40,822 bases of DNA from Methanobrevibacter olleyae (GTDB lineage Archaea > Methanobacteriota > Methanobacteria > Methanobacteriales > Methanobacteriaceae), in NCBI RefSeq assembly GCF_900114585.1, contig NZ_FOTL01000020.1, positions 1 through 40,822 of the forward strand, in the 5' to 3' direction. Positions 26,769 to 35,584 of the stretch are shown piece by piece (position 1 is the stretch's first letter; each line of letters starts with the position of its first letter). The translations under genes were made by a program, and so were the position numbers. The notes beneath the pieces are model-generated. The model was not told the origin of the DNA, made no database searches, and saw nothing but the letters and a program-made list of their open reading frames with translations.

Positions 26769-27734
26769 TTAAGCAAATAAAGTTAAAAAGTCATAAATTA
26801 TTTTAGCTGCAAGAACTGCAGTTATATCCCCCAATCTGTCACTTGCTACTTCTACAAGGTCAAAGCCAATAATATCTATTTTTTCATTATTATTTAATAG
26901 CTCAAAAATATTTTCAATATCACTCGGATGTAATCCATTTGGAGTTGGATTACTAACAGAAGGTGCAAATGAAGGATCTATAACATCCATATCAATAGAA
27001 ATATAAACCTTACCTTCAATTGAATTTAATTTATCTAAAACAATATCAAAAGAGTCGAAAAGGTCTTTAGCTAAAAAACTACTAATATTTTCTTGTTTTT
27101 CTACAAATTCCTTTTCTTCTTTAGAAAATGAACGAATCCCTATTTGGATTAATTCTTTTGGATTTAAATCATGCACTCTTCTCATAATAGTTGCATGAGA
27201 ATCTTTTTCTCCAATATATCTATCAATGATATCCCTATGAGCATCTAAATGAATAATAGTAATATTTGATAGGTCTTTATTATCTTCAAGATTAGATAAT
27301 GCTTTAATAGGTCCAATGCTAACACTATGTTCTCCACCAATAATAACTGGCTTAATATTAGCCCCAATTAATTCATTTACCGCCTCTTCAAGAGTATCAC
27401 AAGTTTTTTTACAATTTCCATGAACAGCATTTAAATCCCCGCAATCATAAAATTCAGCATCTAAAAGTTTTTCAAAAGTAGAATTATATTGTTCAAAGCC
27501 AAATGACGCTTCCCTTATAATTGTTGGGCCATACCTTGAACCATGATGATAAGAAGAAGTGCTATCAAAAGGAACTCCAATTATTCCCCACTTTTTAGAT
27601 TTTGCAAAATCAAGGCCCTCTTTATTAAAATTAGAATCATCTAAGTTTTCTTTATCCGGATAATCTAATCTACATAAGTCAATGGATTCTGCTGAAAATG
27701 CAAATTTTCCTGGTTCAAAAGTATTAAAAAGCAT
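26769..27734 (-). CDS. speB: Agmatinase
   Basis: SpeB hydrolyses agmatine to putrescine and urea, a binuclear manganese enzyme of the ureohydrolase family. Metal-binding signatures are GGEHS (His136), HLDAHRD (Asp164, His166, Asp168) and SIDMDVIDPSFAPS near residue 250. GVPFDSTSSYHHGSRYGP near 53-70 is the substrate-entry block. At 321 residues it is somewhat longer than typical archaeal agmatinases (about 290) because of an N-terminal extension (about 45 residues). It lies directly downstream of the aIF5A gene on the same strand, and arginine decarboxylase starts divergently from aIF5A; all three belong to the putrescine-spermidine-hypusine route. Confidence 0.92.
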   Translation of the reverse strand: MLFNTFEPGKFAFSAESIDLCRLDYPDKENLDDSNFNKEGLDFAKSKKWGIIGVPFDSTSSYHHGSRYGPTIIREASFGFEQYNSTFEKLLDAEFYDCGDLNAVHGNCKKTCDTLEEAVNELIGANIKPVIIGGEHSVSIGPIKALSNLEDNKDLSNITIIHLDAHRDIIDRYIGEKDSHATIMRRVHDLNPKELIQIGIRSFSKEEKEFVEKQENISSFLAKDLFDSFDIVLDKLNSIEGKVYISIDMDVIDPSFAPSVSNPTPNGLHPSDIENIFELLNNNEKIDIIGFDLVEVASDRLGDITAVLAAKIIYDFLTLFA

Positions 27735-27794
27735 TTTATCACTTATTTTCTAAATTATATTAGTTTTAATAATTATATTTAATCTAGATAATTT

Positions 27795-27812
27795 TAATCA
27801 ATTAATTGATTA
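27795..27812. promoter_or_regulatory. AT-rich palindrome upstream of speB
   Basis: TAATCAATTAATTGATTA is a perfect 18-bp palindrome about 60 bases before the speB start; a partial copy, TAATCAATTAATTAATTA, lies at about 27840-27857. Such AT palindromes arise by chance fairly often in this composition, so an operator role is only a suggestion. Confidence 0.3.
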
Positions 27813-27979
27813 GTTGGCTAATTAAAAAAATAACTCCTTTAATCAATTAATTAATTAAAAATAGAAATAAATAAAAAATAAAAAAAGTTTTGATTTGATT
27901 TTAGATTTGATTTGTTATTAAAAAAGATTGAAATAGGATTTTTACAAAAATCCTTGAAAAAGATAAAAAAACTAAAAAA

Positions 27980-28387
27980 TCATACTTTTTTAGTTCTCAT
28001 GATTTTCATATTACCTAATGCTATGATATATTCTACACCTAAGTCAGTACCAACAGCAGCTCTGATTTCATCATCGAATTCAGCAGGTATAGGTAATTCA
28101 AAGGTTTCATAGCTTTCTAAGTCCATAATTTGAACCTGATCACCCATAATAGCTAAAATTTGACCAATTCTTTTATCGAGAATAGGTACTTCTACTTTAG
28201 TATCTACAGGTTTTACTAAACTTCTTTTTTGACCATCAAAAATACCAACAGCTTCTAATCTTGCTTTTGCAGCTCCATGTTTACCAGGAGATGAAGTGGT
28301 TAAACTAGTTACTTTAGAAGCTTCTCCATCTAATACAATATATTTTCCGACTTTTACGGTTTTAAGTTCTACAACTTTAGTTGACAT
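27980..28387 (-). CDS. eif5A: Translation factor aIF5A (hypusinated)
   Basis: The archaeal homologue of eIF5A/EF-P helps ribosomes through difficult peptide bonds such as polyproline. The 135-residue length and two-domain layout are normal. The hypusination loop [14 protein letters not shown] places the modified lysine at Lys36. The C-terminal OB domain includes [15 protein letters not shown]. Modification needs spermidine (or agmatine in some archaea) and deoxyhypusine synthase, not in this window. RBS GAGGT before ATG 28387. It is divergent from arginine decarboxylase and upstream of agmatinase, which ties the factor to the polyamine supply. Confidence 0.96.
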   Translation of the reverse strand: MSTKVVELKTVKVGKYIVLDGEASKVTSLTTSSPGKHGAAKARLEAVGIFDGQKRSLVKPVDTKVEVPILDKRIGQILAIMGDQVQIMDLESYETFELPIPAEFDDEIRAAVGTDLGVEYIIALGNMKIMRTKKV

Positions 28388-28735
28388 TAAAATAACCTCA
28401 CAATAATAGTTAAAAATTAATAATTTAGTTTTTTAAATTAATAATTTGCTTTTTAAATTAATAATTTAGTTATAATTAATTTAAATTAAATATGATTAAC
28501 CTAATAAAATATAGATTACTAATATATTAATTTAAAATTATATATAAACCTTCGTATGAATATAATTTAGATATAAGAATATCCAAGTTTTCACCAAATA
28601 TTTTAAAAAAAAATATTTTAATATTAATATATTATAAAAGATAAATAATAATTAAAGAGTCAATGAAAAAAATAATTTAAATAACAATTAGATTAGCAGA
28701 TACAATTAAAAAAATTTTAAATTTAAAGTGGTATA
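28388..28735. other. Divergent promoter region between aIF5A and arginine decarboxylase
   Basis: 348 bp without a gene. Three near copies of TTAAATTAATAATTTAGTTT lie at about 28409-28475 on the aIF5A side (period about 22-25), possibly operator-like or simply slippage products. AAATTATATATAAACC near 28536 is TATA-like. The 28.6-kb part is featureless AT sequence. Confidence 0.5.
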
Positions 28736-29197
28736 ATGAGAATAGCTATTGTTTCAGGAAAATCCGAAGGCCCAACAGAACTAAATGCTTTTGATAATGC
28801 TTTATATGAAGCAGAAATTGGTGATGTGAACTTAATAAAAGTATCAAGTATGTTAGAATCTAATACTAAAGTGGAAAAATTACCTAAATTAAAAGCAGGG
28901 TCTATGGTAAACTGTGTTTTATCAAGTTTAACATCAAATAAAAAGGGAGCTGAAATTATTGCTTGTGTTGCAGTAGCTATTGGTGAAGAATTAGGTTGTG
29001 TTGTTGAGACAAATGGAATCGATGAAGATCCTGAAGATATTAAAAATGAAGCAATAGATATGGTTAAATACATGATGAATAAGCGTAATGTAAAAATTAA
29101 GGAATTAATAGTGGAAGAAACTCATCATACTGTTAAAGAAATAGGATCTGTAATAGCTGCAGTTATTTACATTAAAGAGGATATTTTAGAAAAATAA
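28736..29197 (+). CDS. pdaD: Pyruvoyl-dependent arginine decarboxylase
   Basis: PdaD decarboxylates arginine to agmatine. It is made as a proenzyme that cleaves itself at a Ser-Ser bond to form a pyruvoyl group; here the site is LIKVSSMLE with Ser37 and Ser38. The family blocks VSGKSEGPTELNAFDNAL at the N-terminus, LPKLKAGSMVNCVLS and the C-terminal EETHHTVKEIGSVIAAVIY are present. The 153-residue length is normal for the archaeal enzyme. RBS GTGGT before ATG 28736. The product agmatine is the substrate of SpeB encoded 1 kb away on the other strand. Confidence 0.94.
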   Translation: MRIAIVSGKSEGPTELNAFDNALYEAEIGDVNLIKVSSMLESNTKVEKLPKLKAGSMVNCVLSSLTSNKKGAEIIACVAVAIGEELGCVVETNGIDEDPEDIKNEAIDMVKYMMNKRNVKIKELIVEETHHTVKEIGSVIAAVIYIKEDILEK

Positions 29198-29199
29198 TT

Positions 29200-29310
29200 A
29201 TTCAAAAATAAATTAAAAAAACAATAAAACAAATAATATTTAAAAAAAACACATTCAAAAATAAATTAAAAAAACAATAAAACAAATAATATTTAAAAAA
29301 ACACATTCAA
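29200..29310. repeat. Direct repeat, 53-bp period, two copies
   Basis: TTCAAAAATAAATTAAAAAAACAATAAAAC plus AAATAATATTTAAAAAAA starts at 29201 and 29254, followed by a partial ACACATTCAAT. It lies between pdaD and the NADP phosphatase/NAD kinase gene. Confidence 0.85.
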
Positions 29311-29348
29311 TAACAATTAAAGAAAAAAAAATAATTTGAGGGGTTAAG

Positions 29349-31220
29349 ATGAATCAAGAGGACATAAGTATATGTAGAAACATCGCTACAACAGTTTTTG
29401 AAAAAGTGGAAAATCTCCTTGAAGGACAAGTAGGAAATCCTAAAGCAGGTGAATTTGTTAAAATAGGTGCAGATGGCACTCCAACATCTTATATTGATAT
29501 TATTGCTGAAGATGAAGTAATTAAACTTCTTAAAGATGCTGATTTTAAATCTTACTTAATTAGTGAAGAAATTGGAGAGCTAAAATTAGGAAAAGGGAAA
29601 CAAGAGTCAATCAACCTCAGTGAAGAATTGCTAAACAATAAAACAAAAACTAAAAAAGAAAGAGAAAATCAAGAAAAGCCTCGTTTCCTCTTTTTAATTG
29701 ATCCTCTTGATGGAACAAGTAATGCAATAAAAAACATTCCTGCATATGGTATGTCTATTGCAGTAGCTAATGTTCCAGAAGGAAGAGAGGCAACATTAGA
29801 TGATGTGGAACTTGGTTTTGTTAAAAATTATGCTAACGGAAACTTTTATGAAGCTATAAAAGGAAATGGAGCTAAACGAAATGGAGAAAGAATGACTCCA
29901 AGTAGTGAAACCGACTTAACAAAAATAAGTTTAGGAGGGTTTACTAAAAGTAAAACATTATCTGTTTCTAAATTAGTCGATACTGCAAGAAGAATGAGAG
30001 TATTAGGTTCTGTAGTATTAGAACTTGCTTATGTTGCAAGTGGAAAATATGATGCATTTCTTGATTTAAGAGGTAGTAGAATTATCGATATTGCAGCTTC
30101 AAAGCTTATTGTAGAAGAGGCAGGAGCTATTGTAACTAATAAATATGGTGAAAAATTAGATAATAGATTAAGTATTTATGAAAAAGCAGTAGTTGTAAGT
30201 GCAGGAAACCATGATTTACATAGTCAAATTATTAAAATTATAAATAACGATGAATTAGATAAAATTCAAAGTGTTGCAATTGTAAGTAGGGTAGATGAAT
30301 ACAAATCTGTATTGTTCTCACTTAAGATATTTGAAACATTAGTTCAAAAAAACCTAGAAACCGTACTGGAATCATCACTAGCTGAAAAATTAGAAGAAAT
30401 AAAACAGAACCCAGAATTACATAAAATTATTGCAAAAACTATGAATGAAACTCCAGAAATATCCAAACATATTGAAAGCTTAAACTTTAATTATAATTTT
30501 AGAGATTATGCAAAAGAACTAAATGAATTTAGAACCGATATGGCAATTATTCTTGGAGGAGATGGAACACTCCTTAGAACACAAAATCAATTAACTAAAG
30601 AAATTCCAATATTTGGAATTAATATGGGTACAGTAGGGTTTTTAACTGAAATTGAGGTAGAACATACCTTCCAAGCTCTTGATGCAATTTTAGATGGAGA
30701 ATGGTCTAAAGAAAAAAGAACTCAAATTATTATTTCTCATGAAAATCAGAGCTTCCGTGCATTGAATGAAGTTGTAATAATGACTGCAAGACCTGCTAAA
30801 ATGTTACATTATGAAATCACAGTTGACGGTGAGGTTGTAGAAGAATTAAGAGCTGATGGATTGATTGTTTCTACACCAAGTGGTTCAACTGCATATTCAA
30901 TGTCTGCAGGAGGGCCAATTGTAGATCCGAAAGTAGGTGCATTTATCATTATTCCAATTTGTCCTTATAAATTAGGAGTTAGGCCATTTGTAGTATCTGA
31001 TACAAGTGAAATAAGAATAAAACTCATTAAAAGAGGTAAAAAAGCAATCTTCGTAATGGATGGTCAAATTCAAAAAGAAGTGAACTACATGGAAGAGCTT
31101 GTTATTAAAAAGTCTGAAAAAGATGTTTACTTTATAAGAATTAATAATAAATACTTCTATAAAAAAGTTAAAGATAAATTAAATGAAGGTGGATTAGATA
31201 GTATCAATAGGGTGTTATAA
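29349..31220 (+). CDS. Bifunctional NADP phosphatase/NAD kinase
   Basis: A 623-residue fusion. The N-terminal half is an inositol-monophosphatase-type metal phosphatase: SYIDIIAEDEV, SEEIGE near 72-77, DPLDGTSN at 118-125, and RIIDIAASKLIVEEAGA near 235. The C-terminal half is an NAD kinase: LGGDGTLLRT with GGDG at 403-406, NMGTVGFLTEIE, and STPSGSTAYSMSAGGPIVDP. A fusion of this kind was characterised in Methanocaldococcus jannaschii (MJ0917), where the same protein makes and removes NADP. Here the phosphatase half has a Lys/Glu/Asn-rich insertion at about 82-111, and the total is longer than that homologue as I recall it. RBS GAGGGG. The stop codon lies in the first unit of a tandem repeat. 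Confidence 0.9.
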   Translation: MNQEDISICRNIATTVFEKVENLLEGQVGNPKAGEFVKIGADGTPTSYIDIIAEDEVIKLLKDADFKSYLISEEIGELKLGKGKQESINLSEELLNNKTKTKKERENQEKPRFLFLIDPLDGTSNAIKNIPAYGMSIAVANVPEGREATLDDVELGFVKNYANGNFYEAIKGNGAKRNGERMTPSSETDLTKISLGGFTKSKTLSVSKLVDTARRMRVLGSVVLELAYVASGKYDAFLDLRGSRIIDIAASKLIVEEAGAIVTNKYGEKLDNRLSIYEKAVVVSAGNHDLHSQIIKIINNDELDKIQSVAIVSRVDEYKSVLFSLKIFETLVQKNLETVLESSLAEKLEEIKQNPELHKIIAKTMNETPEISKHIESLNFNYNFRDYAKELNEFRTDMAIILGGDGTLLRTQNQLTKEIPIFGINMGTVGFLTEIEVEHTFQALDAILDGEWSKEKRTQIIISHENQSFRALNEVVIMTARPAKMLHYEITVDGEVVEELRADGLIVSTPSGSTAYSMSAGGPIVDPKVGAFIIIPICPYKLGVRPFVVSDTSEIRIKLIKRGKKAIFVMDGQIQKEVNYMEELVIKKSEKDVYFIRINNKYFYKKVKDKLNEGGLDSINRVL

Positions 31221-31333
31221 AAATACCCTATCTATAAAAAATAGTGTCAATAAGGTGTTATAAAAATATCCTATCTATAAAAAATAGTGTCAATAAGGTG
31301 TTATAAAAATACTCTATCTATAAAAAATAGTAT
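31203..31333 (+). repeat. Tandem repeat, 43-bp unit, three copies, including a stop codon
   Basis: GTGTCAATAAGGTGTTATAA plus AAATACCCTATCTATAAAAAATA is repeated with GTGTTATAA at 31212, 31255 and 31298 (exact 43 spacing). The first copy is the 3' end of the NAD kinase gene (AATAGGGTGTTATAA, stop TAA at 31218-31220). Units can form the small stem AGGGT/ACCCT in copy 1, lost by mutation in later copies. Confidence 0.92.
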
Positions 31334-31366
31334 AATAGAGTTTATGAAACTCTATTTCTTTTTTTA
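31334..31366 (+). terminator. Hairpin terminator after the NAD kinase gene
   Basis: AATAGAGTTT, loop ATG, AAACTCTATT (31334-31356): a perfect 10-bp stem followed by TCTTTTTTT. It is the clearest hairpin-plus-U-tract in the window and ends the transcript before cfbE. Confidence 0.7.
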
Positions 31367-31397
31367 TGAATTTTAATTAGAATTAAATAAGAGTGAA

Positions 31398-33134
31398 ATG
31401 ATGAATGTTTTTCTAGTTGATTTAACACATGGCGGGGTAAAAATATCTACTGAGCTTGCTAAATCAGAAAAATATGAAAAAGTATTTGCTTTTGACTTAT
31501 ACAATACATTAAAAAAAGAAGATGAGAGTCTTTTAAATAATTATAATGTTAATATTATAAAAGATTTAGAGTCTTTTAAAAATGAATTAGAAAAAAATTC
31601 CATTAAAAATTTCAAAGAAAATAAAATTGAAAAAGACTTAGTTATCAATCCAATTCACTCTCCACTTAATATAAAAAAATTATTAGGTGAAATAAATGAT
31701 TTAATTGATTCAGAAAATTTAAAGGATGGTGAGGAATTATTAAATCAATACGAAATCATAAATCATCATCAAGCTACTGAATTAGTTTTATCTAATTGGA
31801 AAGATGAAACAATTAAACAAAATGTAAAAACCATTGAAATAACTGGAGTTAAAGGAAAAACAAGTACAGCTTTCATTTTAAAAGAAATATTTCTAGAAAA
31901 TAATAAAAATACACTTTTATTATCTAGTTTAGGTGCATATCTATTTAGAAAAAATCAGAAAAAAGAACAAAAACTTATTTTACAAAAAAATATCAGTATA
32001 ACTCCTGCAAATATCATTAATACCATCCAATTAGCAGAGAAAATAGCTAACCCTAAATGTAGTAGCTATCCAAGATGTGATTCTACTAAAGATTTAGAAG
32101 AAAAAATTGAAGAGGATAATTTAATCAAAGAATACAATGAGAATCCTTATAAAAATTTAAATTATAAGATAGCTATTTTTGAAAATTCATTAGGTACTTG
32201 TGGATTAGGAAATATTGGAATTTTAACTAATTTAATAGAAAATTATCCAATTGCCAAAGGACAATCTAATGCAATGGAAGCTAAAAAACAAGTTTTTAAC
32301 TCCCAACTTGTCACAATTGAATATAAAACACTAAATGAATTTTATCCAAATGAAGAAAAAGAATACATAAATAAAATTAATAGTTTTTCTCTTGATAATA
32401 AGAATGCAAATCTTTATTGTAAAAGTGTTGATTATGATATTGATGAGACTAAAATTAAGATAATATATCACAATTTAAAAACAATTGATAAAAAATTAAT
32501 AGATGGAAGTTTGAATATACATAGCTTTGCACCAGGTTCTCATCATGTACTAAACATTTTAGCAGCTACAACAACTGCATTATCATTAGGCATAGATGAG
32601 AAAATAATTCAAAATGCTTTAAGGAACTTTAAAGGAATCGATGGCAGAACAAATATACGGCAAGTCGATAATTTAAGGATTATTGAAGAAATTAATCCAG
32701 GTATCAATACAAAAGCTATTGAAAAATCAATTGATATGATAAAAGATATTGATAAATATTATATCATAATAGGTGGAAAATATGGAGTTACCTGTGAAGA
32801 GATAGATGAAAAAAAACTATCTAAATTCTTAAAGGAATATATCACTAATAATTCAAAGATAAATTTAATTTTAACTGATGATGTTGGAAAAAGCTTAAAA
32901 GAAAAAATAGAATTGCTGAATAATAAAAATAGGAAAAATAAAGAAATAGAATTGCTAAATAATAAAAATAAAGAAATAAAATTGCTAAATAATAAAAATA
33001 AAGAAAATAAAGAAGAAAATTTTAAAATAGAATTTATTGAGGATTATAAAGAAGCTCAAAATATTGCCATTCAAAATAATAAAAATATTTTATTTATTTA
33101 TAGGTCTAATTATTCACAAGTCTCTAAACGATAA
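31398..33134 (+). CDS. cfbE: Coenzyme F430 synthase (Mur-ligase-like)
   Basis: CfbE closes the last carbocyclic ring of coenzyme F430, the nickel cofactor of methyl-coenzyme M reductase, using ATP. The protein has a Mur ligase layout: N-terminal domain (VFLVDLTHGGVKISTELAK), P-loop ITGVKGKTSTAF near residue 150, the central block NSLGTCGLGNIGILTNL, and HSFAPGSHHVLNILAATTTAL with the FKGIDGRTNIRQ ligase motif. The THGG start and the SLGTCGLG block separate it from true peptide-forming Mur ligases. At 578 residues it is long, partly because of Lys/Asn/Glu-rich insertions (about 55-80, 230-250, and a C-terminal repeat KNKEIELLNN about 500-535). hemC follows 196 bases downstream, also in tetrapyrrole synthesis. 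Confidence 0.8.
   Translation: MMNVFLVDLTHGGVKISTELAKSEKYEKVFAFDLYNTLKKEDESLLNNYNVNIIKDLESFKNELEKNSIKNFKENKIEKDLVINPIHSPLNIKKLLGEINDLIDSENLKDGEELLNQYEIINHHQATELVLSNWKDETIKQNVKTIEITGVKGKTSTAFILKEIFLENNKNTLLLSSLGAYLFRKNQKKEQKLILQKNISITPANIINTIQLAEKIANPKCSSYPRCDSTKDLEEKIEEDNLIKEYNENPYKNLNYKIAIFENSLGTCGLGNIGILTNLIENYPIAKGQSNAMEAKKQVFNSQLVTIEYKTLNEFYPNEEKEYINKINSFSLDNKNANLYCKSVDYDIDETKIKIIYHNLKTIDKKLIDGSLNIHSFAPGSHHVLNILAATTTALSLGIDEKIIQNALRNFKGIDGRTNIRQVDNLRIIEEINPGINTKAIEKSIDMIKDIDKYYIIIGGKYGVTCEEIDEKKLSKFLKEYITNNSKINLILTDDVGKSLKEKIELLNNKNRKNKEIELLNNKNKEIKLLNNKNKENKEENFKIEFIEDYKEAQNIAIQNNKNILFIYRSNYSQVSKR
32908..33010 (+). repeat. Imperfect coding repeat in the cfbE 3' part
   Basis: AATAGAATTGCT(G/A)AATAATAAAAATA recurs three times between about 32907 and 33000, encoding variants of EIELLNNKNKE. 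It is a low-complexity insertion close to the C-terminus of the ligase, likely outside its active site. Confidence 0.8.
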
Positions 33135-33330
33135 AATAAGCTTATAAAAACTTAATAATAATGCTATTATTGAATCTGAACAATAAATTGTTTTTAAATA
33201 AAACAAATTAATTAATTTTAAATAAAAACAAATTAATTAATTAATTAATTTTATTAAGAATAATTTACAAAATTATTATGAAAATCTTTAAAAAAATATT
33301 TCTATTAAAATAAAAGCTAAGGCGAATTAA

Positions 33331-34200
33331 ATGATTGTTGGAACTAGAGGAAGTAAACTTGCACTTGTACAAACAGATTACATAAGAAGCTGTTTATACA
33401 ATATCACTGGAGAAGAAGTAGAGAAAAATATTATAAAAACTAAAGGAGATAAAATAACAAACTCCCAATTATATAATATGGATTCAAAAGGACTGTTTAC
33501 AAGAGAACTTGATAATGCATTACTTGAGGAAGAAGTAGATTTTGCTGTTCATAGTTTAAAAGATGTACCTACTGAATTAGATGAAGATTTAGAAATCGTA
33601 GCAGTTCCTATAAGGGAAAGTCCTAATGAAGTATTTATTTCAAACTACAGTTGGAAAGAACTTGAAGAAGGATTTACACTTGGAACAAGCAGTCTAAGAA
33701 GAGAGGCATTTTGTAAACTCCATAAGAAAGATTTTGAACTGAAACCTATTCGTGGAAATGTTGAGACAAGAATTGAAAAAGTTATGGATGGGCAAGTAGA
33801 TGCTACAATCATGGCAGAAGCAGGCTTAAACAGATTGGGATTACAAAAATACATTAAAACCAAGTTTTCAACAGATTACATAATGCCAGCAGCAGGTCAA
33901 GGTGCCTTAGCTGTTATAGCTAGAAAAGATTCTGAATTTAAAGAAACAATCAGAAAATTAAATCATTATTTTTCATTCCAAGAGGTCTTAGCAGAAAAAA
34001 CCATTCTTGAAGAAATTGGAGTAGGTTGCCAATGGCCAATTGGAGCAATATCCAGAATAAAAAACAATCAGTTAGAACTTAAATCTATTTTACTTGATAA
34101 GACTGGTGAAATATTATATCAAGAAAGAATTAGTGGAAGTATAAACGAAGCAGAAACTATGGGAAGAAAAATAGGTAAAGATATGCTTGAATTCATTTAA
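33331..34200 (+). CDS. hemC: Hydroxymethylbilane synthase (porphobilinogen deaminase)
   Basis: HemC polymerises four porphobilinogen units into hydroxymethylbilane, the precursor of sirohydrochlorin-derived F430 and cobamides. It starts IVGTRGSKLALVQTDYI. HSLKDVPTE near 74-82 includes the catalytic Asp78. The binding segment TSSLRREA at 119-126 and IRGNVETRIEK at 140-150 are typical. Cys233 in VGCQWPIGA carries the dipyrromethane cofactor. The 289-residue length is normal for archaea. RBS AAGGCG before ATG 33331. An exact run of 17 A follows beginning in the stop codon. Confidence 0.96.
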   Translation: MIVGTRGSKLALVQTDYIRSCLYNITGEEVEKNIIKTKGDKITNSQLYNMDSKGLFTRELDNALLEEEVDFAVHSLKDVPTELDEDLEIVAVPIRESPNEVFISNYSWKELEEGFTLGTSSLRREAFCKLHKKDFELKPIRGNVETRIEKVMDGQVDATIMAEAGLNRLGLQKYIKTKFSTDYIMPAAGQGALAVIARKDSEFKETIRKLNHYFSFQEVLAEKTILEEIGVGCQWPIGAISRIKNNQLELKSILLDKTGEILYQERISGSINEAETMGRKIGKDMLEFI

Positions 34201-34517
34201 AAAAAAAAAAAAAAAGTTATTAATCTAGTTTAGTTTAACTGATAATATCATTTTCATGAAAAAACTTGAATTTACATGAAAAGAAAAATTTATTAAAATT
34301 TTAAAAAGAGACCAGATTCATTTAAATTTAACTTACCTTATTTTTTACAATTTTTTAATGAAAATAACTATTCATATTACTTTATTTTAAATATAAGTCA
34401 ATTTAAATCCAATTAATATAATTATTAAGAAAAAATTATATGAAAAAACATAAAATTTTAATAATGTTTATAAATTATAAGACACAAAAATATAGTTGAA
34501 TAATTGGAGGAATATAT
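34201..34517. other. Intergenic region between hemC and the Gfo/Idh/MocA gene
   Basis: It opens with a run of A (34199-34215, 17 bases, counting the last two of the stop codon), which would be A-rich, not U-rich, in the hemC message. TATA-like TTTATAAATTATAAG near 34469 lies about 45 bases before the next start. No gene was seen. Confidence 0.5.
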
Positions 34518-35465
34518 TTGAGAACTATAAATGTTGGAGTTATAGGTGTAGGTGCAATGGGATATAACCATGCACGTGTATACTCAAAATTAGAAAATGC
34601 CAATCTCGTAGCAGTGGCAGATGTGGTAAAACCAACCCTTGATAAAGTATGTAAAAAGTATAAAACAAAAGGTTACTCTGAAATTGAAGACCTATTAAAA
34701 GATCCTGAAATTGAAGCAGTAAGTGTATGTGTACCAACAACTTTCCACCACGAGGTTGTTATGCAAGCTATAAAATATGGTAAACATGTTTTAGTAGAAA
34801 AGCCAATTGCTTTTACAGCTGAAGAAGCAGAGGAAATGATTAAAGCTGCAAAAGAAGCTGGAGTTAAACTTGCAACTGGACATGTAGAAAGGTTTAACCC
34901 TGCTGTTCAAAAAGCTAAAGAGCTTATTGAAAATGAAGTAATAGGCGATTTAGTAACTATTTCTGCTAAAAGAGTAGGTCCTTTCCCACCTAGAATAAAA
35001 GATGTTGGAGTGGCTATTGACTTAGCAATCCATGATTTAGATGTAATGAACTTCTTAATTGAAGAACCTGTAAAACAGGTATATGCTACAATGAGTAGTA
35101 TTTTAGACCAGTCTGACTTTGAAGACCATGCAGAAATTATGTTAAGCTTTGATGAAAATACTACAGGAATCTTAGAAGTTAACTGGTTAACCCCATATAA
35201 ACGTAGACAAATTGAAATTACTGGTACCGATGGAATAATAACTATCGATTACATAGACCAAAGTATTGAAGTTTATGGCAAATTTGCACAAGATATTCAA
35301 ATCATACCAGTAGAGCCATTAAGTGAAGAATTAAGTTCATTTTTATATAAAATTGATGCAGATGAAGAACCGGAAATTACTGGTGAAGATGGTCTTAAAG
35401 CCCTTAAGATGGTTCTTGCAGCAAATAAGTCATCTAAAGAACATAGCCCAATCAATTTTAAATAA
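34518..35465 (+). CDS. Gfo/Idh/MocA-family NAD(P)-dependent sugar dehydrogenase
   Basis: A 315-residue oxidoreductase starting with TTG at 34518, well placed after GGAGG. VGVIGVGAMGYNHARVY is the NAD(P)-binding motif, VLVEKPIAFTAEEAE holds the EKP signature, and GHVERFNPAV then AIDLAIHDLDVMNFL (H-x2-D) follow. In methanococci a related enzyme oxidises UDP-N-acetylglucosamine at C3 for 3-acetamido sugar synthesis; that function is possible, but other sugar or inositol dehydrogenations cannot be excluded. No sugar-nucleotide genes are adjacent. The gene end is duplicated downstream (see repeat at 35450). Confidence 0.82.
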   Translation: MRTINVGVIGVGAMGYNHARVYSKLENANLVAVADVVKPTLDKVCKKYKTKGYSEIEDLLKDPEIEAVSVCVPTTFHHEVVMQAIKYGKHVLVEKPIAFTAEEAEEMIKAAKEAGVKLATGHVERFNPAVQKAKELIENEVIGDLVTISAKRVGPFPPRIKDVGVAIDLAIHDLDVMNFLIEEPVKQVYATMSSILDQSDFEDHAEIMLSFDENTTGILEVNWLTPYKRRQIEITGTDGIITIDYIDQSIEVYGKFAQDIQIIPVEPLSEELSSFLYKIDADEEPEITGEDGLKALKMVLAANKSSKEHSPINFK

Positions 35466-35516
35466 TAAAATAAAAACAGCTAGTTAAATCAATTTCAGAT
35501 AATAAAATAAAAACAA
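35450..35516 (+). repeat. Duplication of the Gfo/Idh/MocA gene tail, 37-bp period
   Basis: AATCAATTTTAAATAATAAAATAAAAACA (35450, including the stop TAA) recurs at 35487 as AATCAATTTCAGATAATAAAATAAAAACA, two mismatches. Spacing is 37. Confidence 0.8.
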
Positions 35517-35584
35517 CAACATTTAATTCAAATAGATATACCTTTAAAAAATCAAAATTATAATAACATAAGTGAGGAAAAAAT

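Noticed and set aside
34199-34215. Run of 17 A as a hemC terminator
   Set aside because: The run is A, not U, in the transcript and there is no hairpin; it is noted only as a composition oddity.
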